Positions 17,649-26,460 of a DNA stretch of 64,000 bases are shown piece after piece. The stretch's first letter is position 1, and each line of letters begins with the position of its first letter. Under the pieces are notes generated by a model. That model did no database searches and was not told the DNA's origin. It saw only the letters and a program-made list of their open reading frames with translations. This DNA comes from Kocuria marina (lineage in GTDB: Bacteria > Actinomycetota > Actinomycetes > Actinomycetales > Micrococcaceae): NCBI GenBank assembly GCA_014652975.1, contig BMZV01000001.1:372001-436000 (forward strand), in the 5' to 3' direction. The position numbers were made by a program, and so were the translations under genes.

Positions 17649-18530
17649 GTGAAAATCGCGCTCGACCCCACCCCGTTCCACTCCACGCACTCACTGCTGG
17701 AGTTCCCCCGCGTGGTCAAAGACCTGGGCTACGACTACCTGCAGATGACCCCGCACCAGGATTTCATTCCGTTCTTCACCCACCCCAAGGCGGATGACCA
17801 GCTGCTCGCAGACTTCTCGCGGGCTCTCAAGGGAGCGGACGTGCAGATCGCCTCCATCCTCCCGGTGCTGCGCTGGTCCTCCCCTGTGGAGGAGGAGCGC
17901 GAGGCAGCCGTGCGTAAGTGGAAACGCGTGATCCAGATCGCCGTGGACCTGGGCGTCACGCAGCTGAACACCGAGTTCTCAGGGCGACCCGAACTCTACG
18001 AGGAGTCGGAGAACAGCTTCTACCGCTCCATGGAGGAGCTGCTGCCGATCATCGAACGCGAGGGTCTCAATGTGGCGATCGACCCGCACCCGGACGACTT
18101 CGTGGAGCGCGGACTGGAAGCGTGGCGGGTGATCCGGGGCCTGAACTCCCCGAACATTGGCCTCACGTACGTGGCGTGCCACACCTTCCACATGGCGGAC
18201 GACCCACTGGAGATCATGCGGGCGGCCGGCTCGCGGCTGCGCGTGGTTCACGTGGCGGACACCATGGATCACCACCGCTCCCACGGGTTGCGCTACATCA
18301 CCAATCCTCCCGGCAACCCCGTGCGCGTCCACCAGCACCTGAAGATCGGTGACGGGGACGTGAACTGGGACAAGTTCTTCTCGGGTCTCGCGGAGATTGG
18401 GTTCCTGGACAACCCAGACACGGTCATGGTCTCCAGCGTCTTCGCCGAGAACGAGAACGCCCCCGAGGTCTCCCGCTACCAGTTGGAGACCATGCAAAAG
18501 AAGATCAACCAGGCCACCAGCGAGCGCTGA
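17649..18530 (+). CDS. iolH: Sugar phosphate isomerase/epimerase, IolH-like
   Basis: The 293-residue TIM-barrel protein resembles IolH of Corynebacterium and Bacillus inositol operons. It shows an N-terminal strand MKIALDPTPFH, QLNTEFSG with a Glu ligand, NVAIDPHPDDF, and VVHVADTMDHH carrying Asp/His ligands typical of the xylose-isomerase fold. Its precise reaction in inositol metabolism is not established in the family. Position between iolG and iolT, 48 bp after iolG and with GGAG before the ATG, supports membership of the operon. Confidence 0.82.
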   Translation: MKIALDPTPFHSTHSLLEFPRVVKDLGYDYLQMTPHQDFIPFFTHPKADDQLLADFSRALKGADVQIASILPVLRWSSPVEEEREAAVRKWKRVIQIAVDLGVTQLNTEFSGRPELYEESENSFYRSMEELLPIIEREGLNVAIDPHPDDFVERGLEAWRVIRGLNSPNIGLTYVACHTFHMADDPLEIMRAAGSRLRVVHVADTMDHHRSHGLRYITNPPGNPVRVHQHLKIGDGDVNWDKFFSGLAEIGFLDNPDTVMVSSVFAENENAPEVSRYQLETMQKKINQATSER

Positions 18531-18555
18531 CCGGCTGACAGGCAAAGGAGCCACC

Positions 18556-20013
18556 ATGTCGCACCCACCCGCAGGCCACACGGCCGACAGACCCGGGACC
18601 AAGGAACTTCCCCCTCTGACAGAGGGCCCGCACACCAGACGTCTCGGCATGGTGGCCCTCGTGGCCACCTTCGGCGGGCTGCTCTTCGGCTACGACACCG
18701 GCGTGATCAACGGCGCGCTGCTGCCGATGTCGGAGGAACTGGGCCTGGATGAGAAGACCGAGGGCACGGTGACGAGCACGCTGCTCGTCGGCGCCGCAAT
18801 CGGCGCCGTGTCGATCGGGCGTCTTTCGGACGGCTGGGGCCGCCGCAAGACGATCCTGCTACTGGCCGTCCTGTTCTTCCTCGGCACGCTGGCCTGCGTG
18901 TTCGCCCCCGGCCTGGCCGTGCTGCTGGTGGGTCGCTTCCTCCTGGGCCTGGCCGTGGGCGGCGCCTCCACCGTGGTTCCGGTCTTCCTGGCCGAGCTCG
19001 CCCCATACGAAATCCGGGGATCCCTCTCGGGTCGCAACGAGCTGATGATCGTGATCGGTCAGCTCGCGGCGTTCACCGTCAACGCCATCCTCGGCAATAC
19101 GCTGGGTCACCTCGACGGCGTGTGGCGCATCATGCTCGCAGTGTGCGCCATTCCTGCGATCTTCCTGTTCTTCGGCATGCTGCGCATGCCGGAGTCCCCC
19201 CGCTGGCTAATCTCCAAGGGCCGCTACGACGAGGCCCTCGAGGTGCTCAAGACCGTCCGCTCGGAGGAACGCGCGGAGGCAGAGATGGGCGAGGTGGAGC
19301 GCGTCAGCGAGCTCGAGGCCAAGAAGCACGAGACCGGCATCTCCTCGGTACTCAAGAACAAGTGGCTGCTGCGCATCTTGCTCGTGGGCGTGGCCCTGGC
19401 CGTCTTCCAGCAGCTCACCGGCATCAACTCGGTGATGTACTACGGCCAGATCATCCTGCGCGATGCCGGCTTCGGCGCGGACGCCGCCCTGATCGCCAAC
19501 ATCGCACCGGGCGTGATCGCCGTGGTCGGCGGGTTCATCGCCCTCTGGATGATGGAGCGGATCAACCGTCGCGCCACGATCATCACCGGCTACGTCCTGG
19601 TGACCATCTTCCACCTGCTGATCGGGCTGTCCGCGGTTTTTTTCCCGGAGGGCAACGCGGCCCGTCCGTTCGTGATCCTGGTGCTGATCGTGTGCTTCGT
19701 GGGTTCCATGCAGACGTTCCTGAACGTGGCCACGTGGGTGCTGCTCTCGGAGATCTTCCCGCTGCACATGCGCGCGGTGGGCATGGGCTTCACGGTCTTC
19801 TGCCTCTGGATGGCCAACGCCGCCCTGAGCTGGGTGTTCCCGTCCCTGATCGCGGGTATCGGCATCAACGGCTCGTTCTTCAGCTTCGCCGTTGTCAACG
19901 CCGTGGCTGCCGTGGTGATGTGGAAGTTCCTTCCCGAGACCCGTGGACGCACGCTGGAGGCGGTCGAGGAGGACGTCACCACGGGCGCGATCTTCACCGT
20001 CCACAAGAAGTAA
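18556..20013 (+). CDS. iolT: myo-Inositol transporter (MFS, sugar porter family)
   Basis: The 485-residue membrane protein has twelve predicted transmembrane segments and all sugar-porter signatures: GYDTGVINGALLP in helix 1, GRLSDGWGRRKT after helix 2, PESPRWL before the central loop, QQLTGINSVMYY in helix 7 and PETRGRTLE at the end. Sugar-porter transporters inside inositol operons import myo-inositol with H+. The ATG at 18556 follows AAAGGAG. The frame is open upstream inside iolH but that part is a shadow. It is the last gene of the operon and ends at a strong bidirectional terminator. Confidence 0.9.
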   Translation: MSHPPAGHTADRPGTKELPPLTEGPHTRRLGMVALVATFGGLLFGYDTGVINGALLPMSEELGLDEKTEGTVTSTLLVGAAIGAVSIGRLSDGWGRRKTILLLAVLFFLGTLACVFAPGLAVLLVGRFLLGLAVGGASTVVPVFLAELAPYEIRGSLSGRNELMIVIGQLAAFTVNAILGNTLGHLDGVWRIMLAVCAIPAIFLFFGMLRMPESPRWLISKGRYDEALEVLKTVRSEERAEAEMGEVERVSELEAKKHETGISSVLKNKWLLRILLVGVALAVFQQLTGINSVMYYGQIILRDAGFGADAALIANIAPGVIAVVGGFIALWMMERINRRATIITGYVLVTIFHLLIGLSAVFFPEGNAARPFVILVLIVCFVGSMQTFLNVATWVLLSEIFPLHMRAVGMGFTVFCLWMANAALSWVFPSLIAGIGINGSFFSFAVVNAVAAVVMWKFLPETRGRTLEAVEEDVTTGAIFTVHKK

Positions 20014-20031
20014 CGCACTCCCCAGCACAGA

Positions 20032-20068
20032 AGAACGCCCGGCCCGCTGTCAGCGGGCCGGGCGTTCT
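20032..20068. terminator. Bidirectional terminator between iolT and the Gfo/Idh gene
   Basis: A perfect 18-bp inverted repeat (20032-20049 with 20051-20068) around a single central base lies between convergent genes. The stem is AGAACGCCCGGCCCGCTG and its complement. TTCT follows on one strand and the same pattern on the other. Confidence 0.88.
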
Positions 20069-20085
20069 GCCATGGGACGCGGGTA

Positions 20086-21297
20086 TCAGCGGCCGATGGA
20101 TACTTCCCTGCCGTCCTGCGCCGCAGAGGCCGCGACAGCCTGGATGATCTTGAGCGTGTGCAGCCCGTCCGCGAAGGACGCGCACGGCAGCAACCCACCA
20201 GTGTCCCCGAGCACCTGGCCGAGGAACGCACGAGCCTGGATCACGAAGTTCTCGTTGTAGTTCCATCCGTTGCCGGGAGCGTCCATCGCGCAGGAGTTCG
20301 CGAACAGCGGGGTTTGCGGGTTGATGAGCACACGCCTCGGCCCACGCGTCGTGTATCCGGCCTGCGCGTCGTCGTACTCGAACTCCGCTGGCCTGTCGAT
20401 GCGCCAAGCTGCTTGGGCCCAAGGGCCGATCACCTGGTAGCTCTGACCATTCGGGGATCCGAACGCTACGCGGGAGATCGTGTAAGTTCCGATCGCACCG
20501 TTGGCGAAGGTGCATGTGAAGGTCAAAAAGTCTTCGTTCTCCACCGGCTCGACCTCGTCCGAAACCTCCGTGTGTGCATGTCCCACCACGTTGCCCACGG
20601 GCAAGGGACGCTCCTTGTGGATCGTGTCCATGAATGCCCCCCGCACGGTAGTGATCGGGCCGTTGAGGAACTCGCCCGTGTCGATCACGTGCGAACCGAG
20701 ATCTCCGAGCGCGCCCGAGCCGGGTGCTCCCTTGTAGCGCCAAGACATGGGTGCGCGGGGGTCGCACGAGTAGTCGCACAGGTAGGTGGCGATGAAGTTG
20801 CTCACCGGGCCGAAGTCCCCGCTCTCCAACCGTTCCCGGATGGCGTTCAGCGCGGGCGTTCGGCGCACTGTGTACCCCGTGGCGGTTACGAGGGGACGCC
20901 CGGAGGAGTCCGTGCTCGCACCGTACTGGCGTTCGAGCTCCACCATGGCCTGCGCATCCTCGAGGTTGCCCGCCAGCGGCTTCTCGCACAGCACGTGCTT
21001 GCCGGACTCCAGCAGCCCCTGGGCGATCTCACGGTGCAGGGCGTTGCCCACCACGATGCTCACGGCGTCGATGCTCGGGTCCTCCGCAACCTGACGCCAA
21101 TCCGAGTAAGTCTTCTCGAATCCATAACGACGCGTAGCGTCCTCACCGAGCGGGACATTTGCGTCGGCGATTGCGGCCAGTCGGATGCGCGGGAATGTGG
21201 CGTCATAGACACTGCCCGCCTGTCGATACCCGTAGGCATGGGCCCGGCCGGCCATACCCGCCCCGATGACCGCAACGGACAGTTCTTCTGTTCCCAT
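20086..21297 (-). CDS. Gfo/Idh/MocA-family oxidoreductase
   Basis: The 403-residue NAD(P)-dependent dehydrogenase has the Rossmann motif GAGMAG at residues 12-17 and the catalytic Lys K106 in CEKPLAG. The substrate-domain motif GDLGSHVIDTGEFL carries the family His. It is longer than IolG (403 versus 326) and belongs to a different branch. Because it sits in the inositol island and has an operator-like site just upstream (21328-21339), it may oxidise another inositol epimer such as scyllo- or D-chiro-inositol, or an inositol-derived sugar. That substrate is inference. It faces iolT across a shared terminator. Confidence 0.85.
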   Translation of the reverse strand: MGTEELSVAVIGAGMAGRAHAYGYRQAGSVYDATFPRIRLAAIADANVPLGEDATRRYGFEKTYSDWRQVAEDPSIDAVSIVVGNALHREIAQGLLESGKHVLCEKPLAGNLEDAQAMVELERQYGASTDSSGRPLVTATGYTVRRTPALNAIRERLESGDFGPVSNFIATYLCDYSCDPRAPMSWRYKGAPGSGALGDLGSHVIDTGEFLNGPITTVRGAFMDTIHKERPLPVGNVVGHAHTEVSDEVEPVENEDFLTFTCTFANGAIGTYTISRVAFGSPNGQSYQVIGPWAQAAWRIDRPAEFEYDDAQAGYTTRGPRRVLINPQTPLFANSCAMDAPGNGWNYNENFVIQARAFLGQVLGDTGGLLPCASFADGLHTLKIIQAVAASAAQDGREVSIGR

Positions 21298-21322
21298 GAT
21301 TCCCTCTCTAGCTGATCTTATT

Positions 21323-21340
21323 GTCAGTATGTCCGAACAA
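21323..21340 (-). promoter_or_regulatory. Operator-like site upstream of the Gfo/Idh gene
   Basis: TATGTCCGAACA at 21328-21339 matches the element before iolE at 11 of 12 bases (TATGTCCTAACA). It lies 31 bp before the start of the reverse-strand oxidoreductase, inside an AT-rich segment. Confidence 0.5.
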
Positions 21341-21481
21341 TTTTCCTGGCTGGCGTGGACAACGTCAAGACTCCGGGGAATGCGGATGTCGTACCGTAAC
21401 TAATGTGGGACTGGTTGCAGGAGGATGACCGCCCCCCCACGAAGGCACCGCCTGCGGGACAGCACATGCTCGCTTCGGTTA

Positions 21482-22245
21482 TCAAAGAATCAGGTACAAC
21501 GCCCCGAGTACGGTGACGGCAACTACCGCCCGGTCAAAGGCGTGCTGCGCGATTCGTGCGAAGGCCCATTTCCCAACCAATGCGCCGAGCACCACCCCTG
21601 GCACGAGGACGGCATCCATTGCCAAAGTATGGGCCGTCAGGAGCCCCAGACACACGGAGATAGGCACCTTCAAAACGTTCATCGTCACGAAGAACCAGGC
21701 CGCAGTTCCCAGAAAAGCGCGCTTGGGAAACCGGGCGGCCAAGAAGTACATAGTCATAACCGGACCCCCCACATTCGCAACCATCGTGGTGAACCCGCCC
21801 AGTGTGCCGTAGCTCGCCGCCACAACCTTCGTCGCGGCATGGGATTCTTCACCACTGGGAGCGCTCACCTCTTTCTTGCGCCCGCGACGTTGCCACAGAG
21901 TGATCCCCATGAGCACGAGTAGGAGAAAACCGATGGAGCGCCGCACGGCAGAGTCACCCGCGACCGCCAGGAATGCTCCGCCGAGCGCAAGCCCCACGAT
22001 CACCGCCGGCATCATCCGGACCAGAGTGGGCCAGTGCGCGTATCGTCGGTAGCTCCACAGGGCGAAACAGTCCCCACGAGCAGCAGCACGAGCAGCACCC
22101 CCGTGGAAGCCCTGGCCGGGAGAGTCGCAGCAAACAGCGCCACCGCCAGGGTGTTGATACCGGGCATTGCCGTTTTGGAAAAACCTACGAGAAAGGCGCC
22201 GCACAACAGCCCAACCCAGGCGAGCCACGTCAGGTCGGGAAGCAC
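21482..22245 (-). pseudogene. TauE/SafE-family membrane transporter with a -1 frameshift
   Basis: Two frames together encode one TauE/SafE-type anion exporter of about 254 residues. The first frame (from GTG 22245) gives TWLAWVGLLCGAFLVGFSKTA and runs to LLVLLLVG. The homology then continues in another frame as DCFALWSYRRYAHWPTLVR and so on, to the stop at 21482. The break lies in the CCCC run at 22072-22075. One extra C there would restore a continuous frame reading LLLVGDCFALWSYRR. The gene starts 7 bp after the iolB stop, so it would be the third gene of a gntR-iolB-tauE unit. It could be a true inactivating mutation, a phase-variable homopolymer, or a sequencing error. Confidence 0.8.
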
Positions 22246-22252
22246 CTGGGAA

Positions 22253-23143
22253 TCATTCGTCGAAGGGCAGCCGCGAGTCCACCTCGGCCTTGTCCCATTG
22301 CTGCCGAACCCAGCCGTGATGGGGATCATCGCTGATCAGCCACTCCCGCACGGGACCCGGGCCGGCCATCACATTGAGGTAATACATGTCGTAGCCGGGA
22401 GGGGCCATTGCGGGGCCGTGCCAGCCGTAAGGCACCAGGACGACATCACCTGTGCGCACCTCGGCGGTGATATCGATAGGCCGCTCGTCAGACGCGTAAA
22501 CGCGCTGGTAGCCAACGGCATCAGTCGCCTCCGCCGGGGCCTCGGGAGACACACGGGTCTCGAAGTAGTAGATCTCCTCGAGTCTAGTCTCCCGCCCTTC
22601 CTTCTCCTCGTCGTGCTTGTGGGGAGGGTAGGAGGACCAGTTACCGGAAGGGGTGAGGACTTCGCACACGATGAACCGGTCCGCCTCGAGGGTTGCAGGG
22701 GTCCCGAAGTTGCGAACCTCGCGGGAGCAATTGCCCGCCCCTCGCAATTCGAGTGGTGCTTCGTTCTTGCGGATCAGTCGTGTGGGGTATTCGTTTCGGG
22801 CGGGCGCGCTCGCCACCGCCACGCGCGTACCGGGCTCAGCACGCAGCTCCACGGACTTACCCACGCCGGTGTACAGCACATCCGTGGGCCCGTGAAACAC
22901 CGAGTCACGGCCGTTGAGGTTGTACATCTCACCATCCGCGAGCACCGTGACATCCCCCGTCAGAGGGATCACGATGCGTTCCTCGGCCGCAGCTTCCAGA
23001 TGGACAGGAACCTCGCTGGCTGTCAAAGTTCGAAGCCCGGTGTGTTCCCATCCCTCGATCACCAGCTGCGAATCGTGGCCGCCGATCGAAAGATCCCACG
23101 GCGCCTGAGCCGCACTCCCTGCGGGATAGACCCATTCAGTCAT
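22253..23143 (-). CDS. iolB: 5-deoxy-glucuronate isomerase
   Basis: The 296-residue cupin converts 5-deoxy-D-glucuronate to 2-deoxy-5-keto-D-gluconate, between the IolD and IolC steps. The metal-binding cupin motif appears as SSYPPHKHDE (near residue 165), the conserved EEIYYFE follows, and the second-half ligand is in PYGWHGPAMAPPGYDMYYLN. Length and motifs fit IolB throughout. It is on the opposite strand from the other core iol genes and 144 bp downstream of gntR, so it is probably read from the gntR promoter. I found no operator-like element in that 144-bp gap. Confidence 0.93.
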   Translation of the reverse strand: MTEWVYPAGSAAQAPWDLSIGGHDSQLVIEGWEHTGLRTLTASEVPVHLEAAAEERIVIPLTGDVTVLADGEMYNLNGRDSVFHGPTDVLYTGVGKSVELRAEPGTRVAVASAPARNEYPTRLIRKNEAPLELRGAGNCSREVRNFGTPATLEADRFIVCEVLTPSGNWSSYPPHKHDEEKEGRETRLEEIYYFETRVSPEAPAEATDAVGYQRVYASDERPIDITAEVRTGDVVLVPYGWHGPAMAPPGYDMYYLNVMAGPGPVREWLISDDPHHGWVRQQWDKAEVDSRLPFDE

Positions 23144-23287
23144 CGGTCGTTCCTTCCGTTGCTGCGGTCCTCATTGCGGGGACCTTCATCAGTACTGCAT
23201 TTGGCGGGCATAGTTCAGTTGGTGCTGCAGGCATCACGGGCAACACGGCCAGCGGTTGACAGAGACGCCGAGGCGCACCTGCCCGCG

Positions 23288-24025
23288 TCAAGCCGAGAGA
23301 GTCAATTCGAACGAGTACGAGTCGCCCCGATAGAGGTGACGGCCTGTTTCAACGCGACGACCGATGTCATCCGTGGCCGTGCGGGACATCGTCACAAGGG
23401 CAGCGCCCGCGGATGTTCCCAGTAGACCGGCCTGTTCGGCGGAGGCCACGGCGGCGCCTATCTTCTGCGTGGCCACACGGAAATTCACACCCTGACGGCG
23501 CAGGATCTCGTACAGCCCCATCCGCTCGAGTTCTTCGCGTTCCAGTGTGGCAATCGCCGGAGGCACCCAGTTCTCCATGATCGCGAGCGGCTTGCCGTTG
23601 CGATGTCGGAGACGTCGCAAGCGATAAACGGGTGCTGACACATCAATGCTCAGTGCTCGGGCGATTTCAGCTGGAGAGGGAACCTCCTCCAAATAGAGCA
23701 CTGAGGTAGTGGGGTGAGACGCGTCCTGAGCGAGATCGTCATAGAGAGAAGTAAGCCGCACAGGCCGGCGCACTTCAGAGGCAACGACCTGTGTGCCTAC
23801 GCCCCGTTTACGTACGAGGAGCCCGGAACGGACCAACTCGTCCATTGCTTTACGAACAGTAGGACGCGACAAATGCAGGTTCTTCGCCAGTGACAACTCG
23901 TTCTCGAGCATCGTCCCCGGCGGCAGTTCACCTTCCGTGATGGCGGATTCGATCCCGTGTACCAGCTGGTGATACAGAGGGACGGGCGAGCTCCGATCGA
24001 TGGAGATGGTGGATGGAAACGACAT
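23288..24025 (-). CDS. iolR: GntR/HutC-family regulator, proposed inositol repressor
   Basis: The 245-residue protein has an N-terminal GntR winged helix (PVPLYHQLVHGIESAI, then LSLAKNLHLSRPTVRKAMDEL as the recognition region) and a C-terminal UTRA effector domain (APVYRLRRLRHRNGKPLAIMENW). The frame opens further upstream, but the ATG at 24025 gives the canonical GntR length and leaves room for a promoter. A TACAAT -10 box and an operator-like TATGTACTTACA overlap just upstream, consistent with autoregulation. It is next to iolB. I infer that it represses the island and is relieved by an inositol-derived ligand; the symbol rests on context. Confidence 0.82.
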   Translation of the reverse strand: MSFPSTISIDRSSPVPLYHQLVHGIESAITEGELPPGTMLENELSLAKNLHLSRPTVRKAMDELVRSGLLVRKRGVGTQVVASEVRRPVRLTSLYDDLAQDASHPTTSVLYLEEVPSPAEIARALSIDVSAPVYRLRRLRHRNGKPLAIMENWVPPAIATLEREELERMGLYEILRRQGVNFRVATQKIGAAVASAEQAGLLGTSAGAALVTMSRTATDDIGRRVETGRHLYRGDSYSFELTLSA

Positions 24026-24059
24026 GACTCTCCCACTGCAACCCGGATCTATTTGTCTC

Positions 24060-24073
24060 ATTGTAAGTACATA
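24060..24073 (-). promoter_or_regulatory. Promoter and overlapping operator of gntR
   Basis: On the reverse strand TATGTACTTACA (24073-24062) overlaps TACAAT (24065-24060), a good -10 hexamer 35 bp before the gntR ATG. The element shares TATGT-C-ACA spacing with the sites before iolE and the Gfo/Idh gene. Its core TGTAAGTACA is itself nearly palindromic. The arrangement would allow the regulator to block its own promoter. Confidence 0.45.
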
Positions 24074-24170
24074 TTGGCAGTCGTGAACAGCCTTTAAGGA
24101 GAATTCCCCCCCCTGCGAGCTACCTGGTCGTTCCAACCCGCTCGTCAACGCACCGCCCCGGCCACCTGCC

Positions 24171-24176
24171 TAGAGT
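24171..24176 (+). promoter_or_regulatory. -10 box of a probable leaderless menB transcript
   Basis: TAGAGT is followed by seven bases and then the ATG at 24184. There is no ribosome site in those seven bases. The layout is the same as before gluQ and the PLDc_N gene. Confidence 0.5.
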
Positions 24177-24183
24177 GGTACCC

Positions 24184-25134
24184 ATGACCAACGCGCAGCT
24201 TCCCGAGCAGGTATCCGAGATCTTCGACCCGCAGCAGTGGCGTCCGGTGCAGGGCTTCGAGGACCTGCAGGACATCACCTACCACCGCGGGGTGGAACGG
24301 GACGGGGACGTGGTCAGGGATCTGCCGTGGGTGCGGATCGCGTTCGACCGGCCCGAGGTGCGCAACGCATTCCGTCCCGGGACCGTGGACGAGTTGTACC
24401 GCAGCCTGGATCACGCCCGGATGTCCTCGGACGTTGGCGCCGTGATCCTCACGGGCAACGGCCCCTCCGCCAAGGACGGCGGGTGGGCGTTCTGCTCGGG
24501 CGGCGATCAGCGCATCCGCGGCCGGGACGGCTACCACTACGCCGAGGGTGAGACCGCGGACTCCATCGACCCGGCCCGCGCCGGGCGCCTGCATATCCTG
24601 GAGGTCCAGCGTCTGATCCGCACGATGCCCAAGGTCGTGATCGCCGCGGTCTCCGGTTGGGCCGCTGGCGGCGGCCACTCGCTGCACGTGGTGTGCGACC
24701 TCACCATCGCGTCGAGCGAGCACGGCAAGTTCAAGCAGACGGACGCGACCGTGGGTTCATTCGACGCCGGCTACGGCTCCGCCTTGCTGGCCCGCCAGGT
24801 GGGCCAGAAGTTCGCACGAGAGATCTTCTTCCTCGCGGATGAATATTCCGCCGAGGACATGCACCGGATGGGCGCGGTCAACCGGGTGGTCCCGCACGCG
24901 GACCTCGAGACGACGAGCGTCGAGTGGGCCCGCAAGATCACCGCTCAGTCCCCGCAGGCCGTGCGGATGCTCAAGTACGCGTTCAATCTCCCGGACGACG
25001 GCATGGTGGGCCAGCAGGTCTTCGCGGGCGAGGCCACCCGCATGGGCTACATGACCGACGAGGCCGTCGAGGGCCGGGACGCCTTCCTCCAGAAGCGCGA
25101 CCCCGACTGGTCCGCGTTCCCCTACTACTTCTGA
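24184..25134 (+). CDS. menB: 1,4-dihydroxy-2-naphthoyl-CoA synthase
   Basis: The 316-residue crotonase-fold enzyme closes the naphthoquinone ring of o-succinylbenzoyl-CoA in menaquinone synthesis. Signature stretches are FCSGGDQRIRG near residue 105, the oxyanion-hole segment AAVSGWAAGGGHSLHVVCDL, and TVGSFDAGYGS, which carries the Asp and Gly expected in MenB. The C-terminal RDPDWSAFPYYF is also typical. It is slightly longer than E. coli MenB, as in other actinobacteria. The ATG at 24184 is chosen because of the leaderless -10 box; GTG 24175 is in frame but lies inside that box. It is followed by menE after 10 bp. Confidence 0.94.
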   Translation: MTNAQLPEQVSEIFDPQQWRPVQGFEDLQDITYHRGVERDGDVVRDLPWVRIAFDRPEVRNAFRPGTVDELYRSLDHARMSSDVGAVILTGNGPSAKDGGWAFCSGGDQRIRGRDGYHYAEGETADSIDPARAGRLHILEVQRLIRTMPKVVIAAVSGWAAGGGHSLHVVCDLTIASSEHGKFKQTDATVGSFDAGYGSALLARQVGQKFAREIFFLADEYSAEDMHRMGAVNRVVPHADLETTSVEWARKITAQSPQAVRMLKYAFNLPDDGMVGQQVFAGEATRMGYMTDEAVEGRDAFLQKRDPDWSAFPYYF

Positions 25135-25144
25135 ACATCACGGC

Positions 25145-26365
25145 ATGTCGGATTATCCGAATGATCCCGCGCTGCCGGGTGAGCCCGTGCCGGCACCCGA
25201 GGCGCGGGCGCTGCCGAGCGACGTCGTCACCCTGGACGGGCCCGTCCCCGGGGACCCACTCGAGCTCGTACCGCGCCTGACCGCAGCCCTGTCCCGACCG
25301 GGCCCTGCGGTGGTCGTGGCGACGTCCGGCTCCACCGGGCGCCCCAAGAAGACCGTGCTGAGCACGCAAGCTCTCACGGCCTCCGGTCGCGCCACCGAGC
25401 GTGCCACGACAGGCCCCGGTCAATGGTTGCTGTGCCTACCGGCGCACTACGTCGCGGGCATCCAGGTGCTGGCGCGCTCGGTGCTTGCGGGCACGCGCCC
25501 GGTCGCGATGCCCACCGAGCATTTCACCCCCGCCGCGTTCGCGGACGCCGCGCAGCGGCTCACCCATCCGGTGCGCTACGTCTCGGTGGTGCCTACGCAG
25601 CTGCAGCGCATTCTGGACCCGCGCGACGGCGCACCCGACCCGCGCGCCGTCGCCGCCCTCGCCCGCTTCGATGCCGTCCTCGTGGGCGGCTCCGCGCTGT
25701 ACCCCGACCTCGCCGCGCGCGCCGCGGACGAGGGCGTGCACGTGGTGCGCACATACGGGATGTCGGAGACGTGCGGGGGCTGCGTGTACGACGACGCCGC
25801 GCTCGACGCCATCACCGCCGGGATCGTCCCCGACGGTGCACCATCCAGCGCCGTACCCGACCCGAACGAGCGCCGGGAGGGCCGGATCTGGCTGGGCGGG
25901 GCGGCCGTGGCCGACGGCTACCTGGACGATCCCGCCCAGACCGCGGACCATTTCCGTGTGATCGGCGGCGTGCGCTGGTACCGCACGGACGACCTCGGTG
26001 TGCTGCGGGAGGACGGGACGCTCAGGGTGCTGGGCCGCACGGACGACGTCATCAACACCGGCGGTGTGAAGGTCTCCGCGGGACTGGTCGCGGCCGAACT
26101 GCAGCGTGATGAGCGGGTCCGCCAGGCACTCGTGCTCGCGGTGCCGCACCCGGAGTGGGGGCAGGCGGTCGCGGCGTTGATCGCGCTGCGGGAGGGCTCG
26201 GACCTCAATGCCGTGGAGCGTGAACTGTCCTCGGCGATCCGGGACGGGCTCGGAGCCCCCGCGGTGCCCAAGCTGTGGCGTCACGTGGCGCAACTGCCCA
26301 TGCTGGCCACGGGGAAACCCGACCGCCGTTCCGCCGAAGCGTTGTTCGCGAGCCCCGGTGTATAG
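25145..26365 (+). CDS. menE: o-Succinylbenzoate-CoA ligase
   Basis: The 406-residue acyl-adenylate enzyme activates o-succinylbenzoate with ATP and CoA for MenB. The phosphate-binding motif TSGSTGRPKKT is at residues 60-70, RTYGMSETCGG in the middle, YRTDDLG near 280, GRTDDVINTGG near 300, and the catalytic Lys region TGKPDRRS near the end. It is shorter than many MenE proteins at the N-terminus, a pattern common in actinobacteria. It starts 10 bp after menB, so the two are one transcript. The operon probably continues to the LigT-like gene 95 bp downstream. Confidence 0.92.
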   Translation: MSDYPNDPALPGEPVPAPEARALPSDVVTLDGPVPGDPLELVPRLTAALSRPGPAVVVATSGSTGRPKKTVLSTQALTASGRATERATTGPGQWLLCLPAHYVAGIQVLARSVLAGTRPVAMPTEHFTPAAFADAAQRLTHPVRYVSVVPTQLQRILDPRDGAPDPRAVAALARFDAVLVGGSALYPDLAARAADEGVHVVRTYGMSETCGGCVYDDAALDAITAGIVPDGAPSSAVPDPNERREGRIWLGGAAVADGYLDDPAQTADHFRVIGGVRWYRTDDLGVLREDGTLRVLGRTDDVINTGGVKVSAGLVAAELQRDERVRQALVLAVPHPEWGQAVAALIALREGSDLNAVERELSSAIRDGLGAPAVPKLWRHVAQLPMLATGKPDRRSAEALFASPGV

Positions 26366-26460
26366 CGCGCCGGCGTTCCACGGGGCCGGGGTGTGGCTGC
26401 CGACCGCGACAGGCCGGGCGGTCCTGCGTGACGAACCCACGGACGGGACGAGGTGACATC

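Noticed and set aside
22012-22329. An independent 105-residue membrane protein upstream of tauE
   Set aside because: Its sequence is the N-terminal part of the same TauE/SafE protein. The two frames join cleanly at one missing base.
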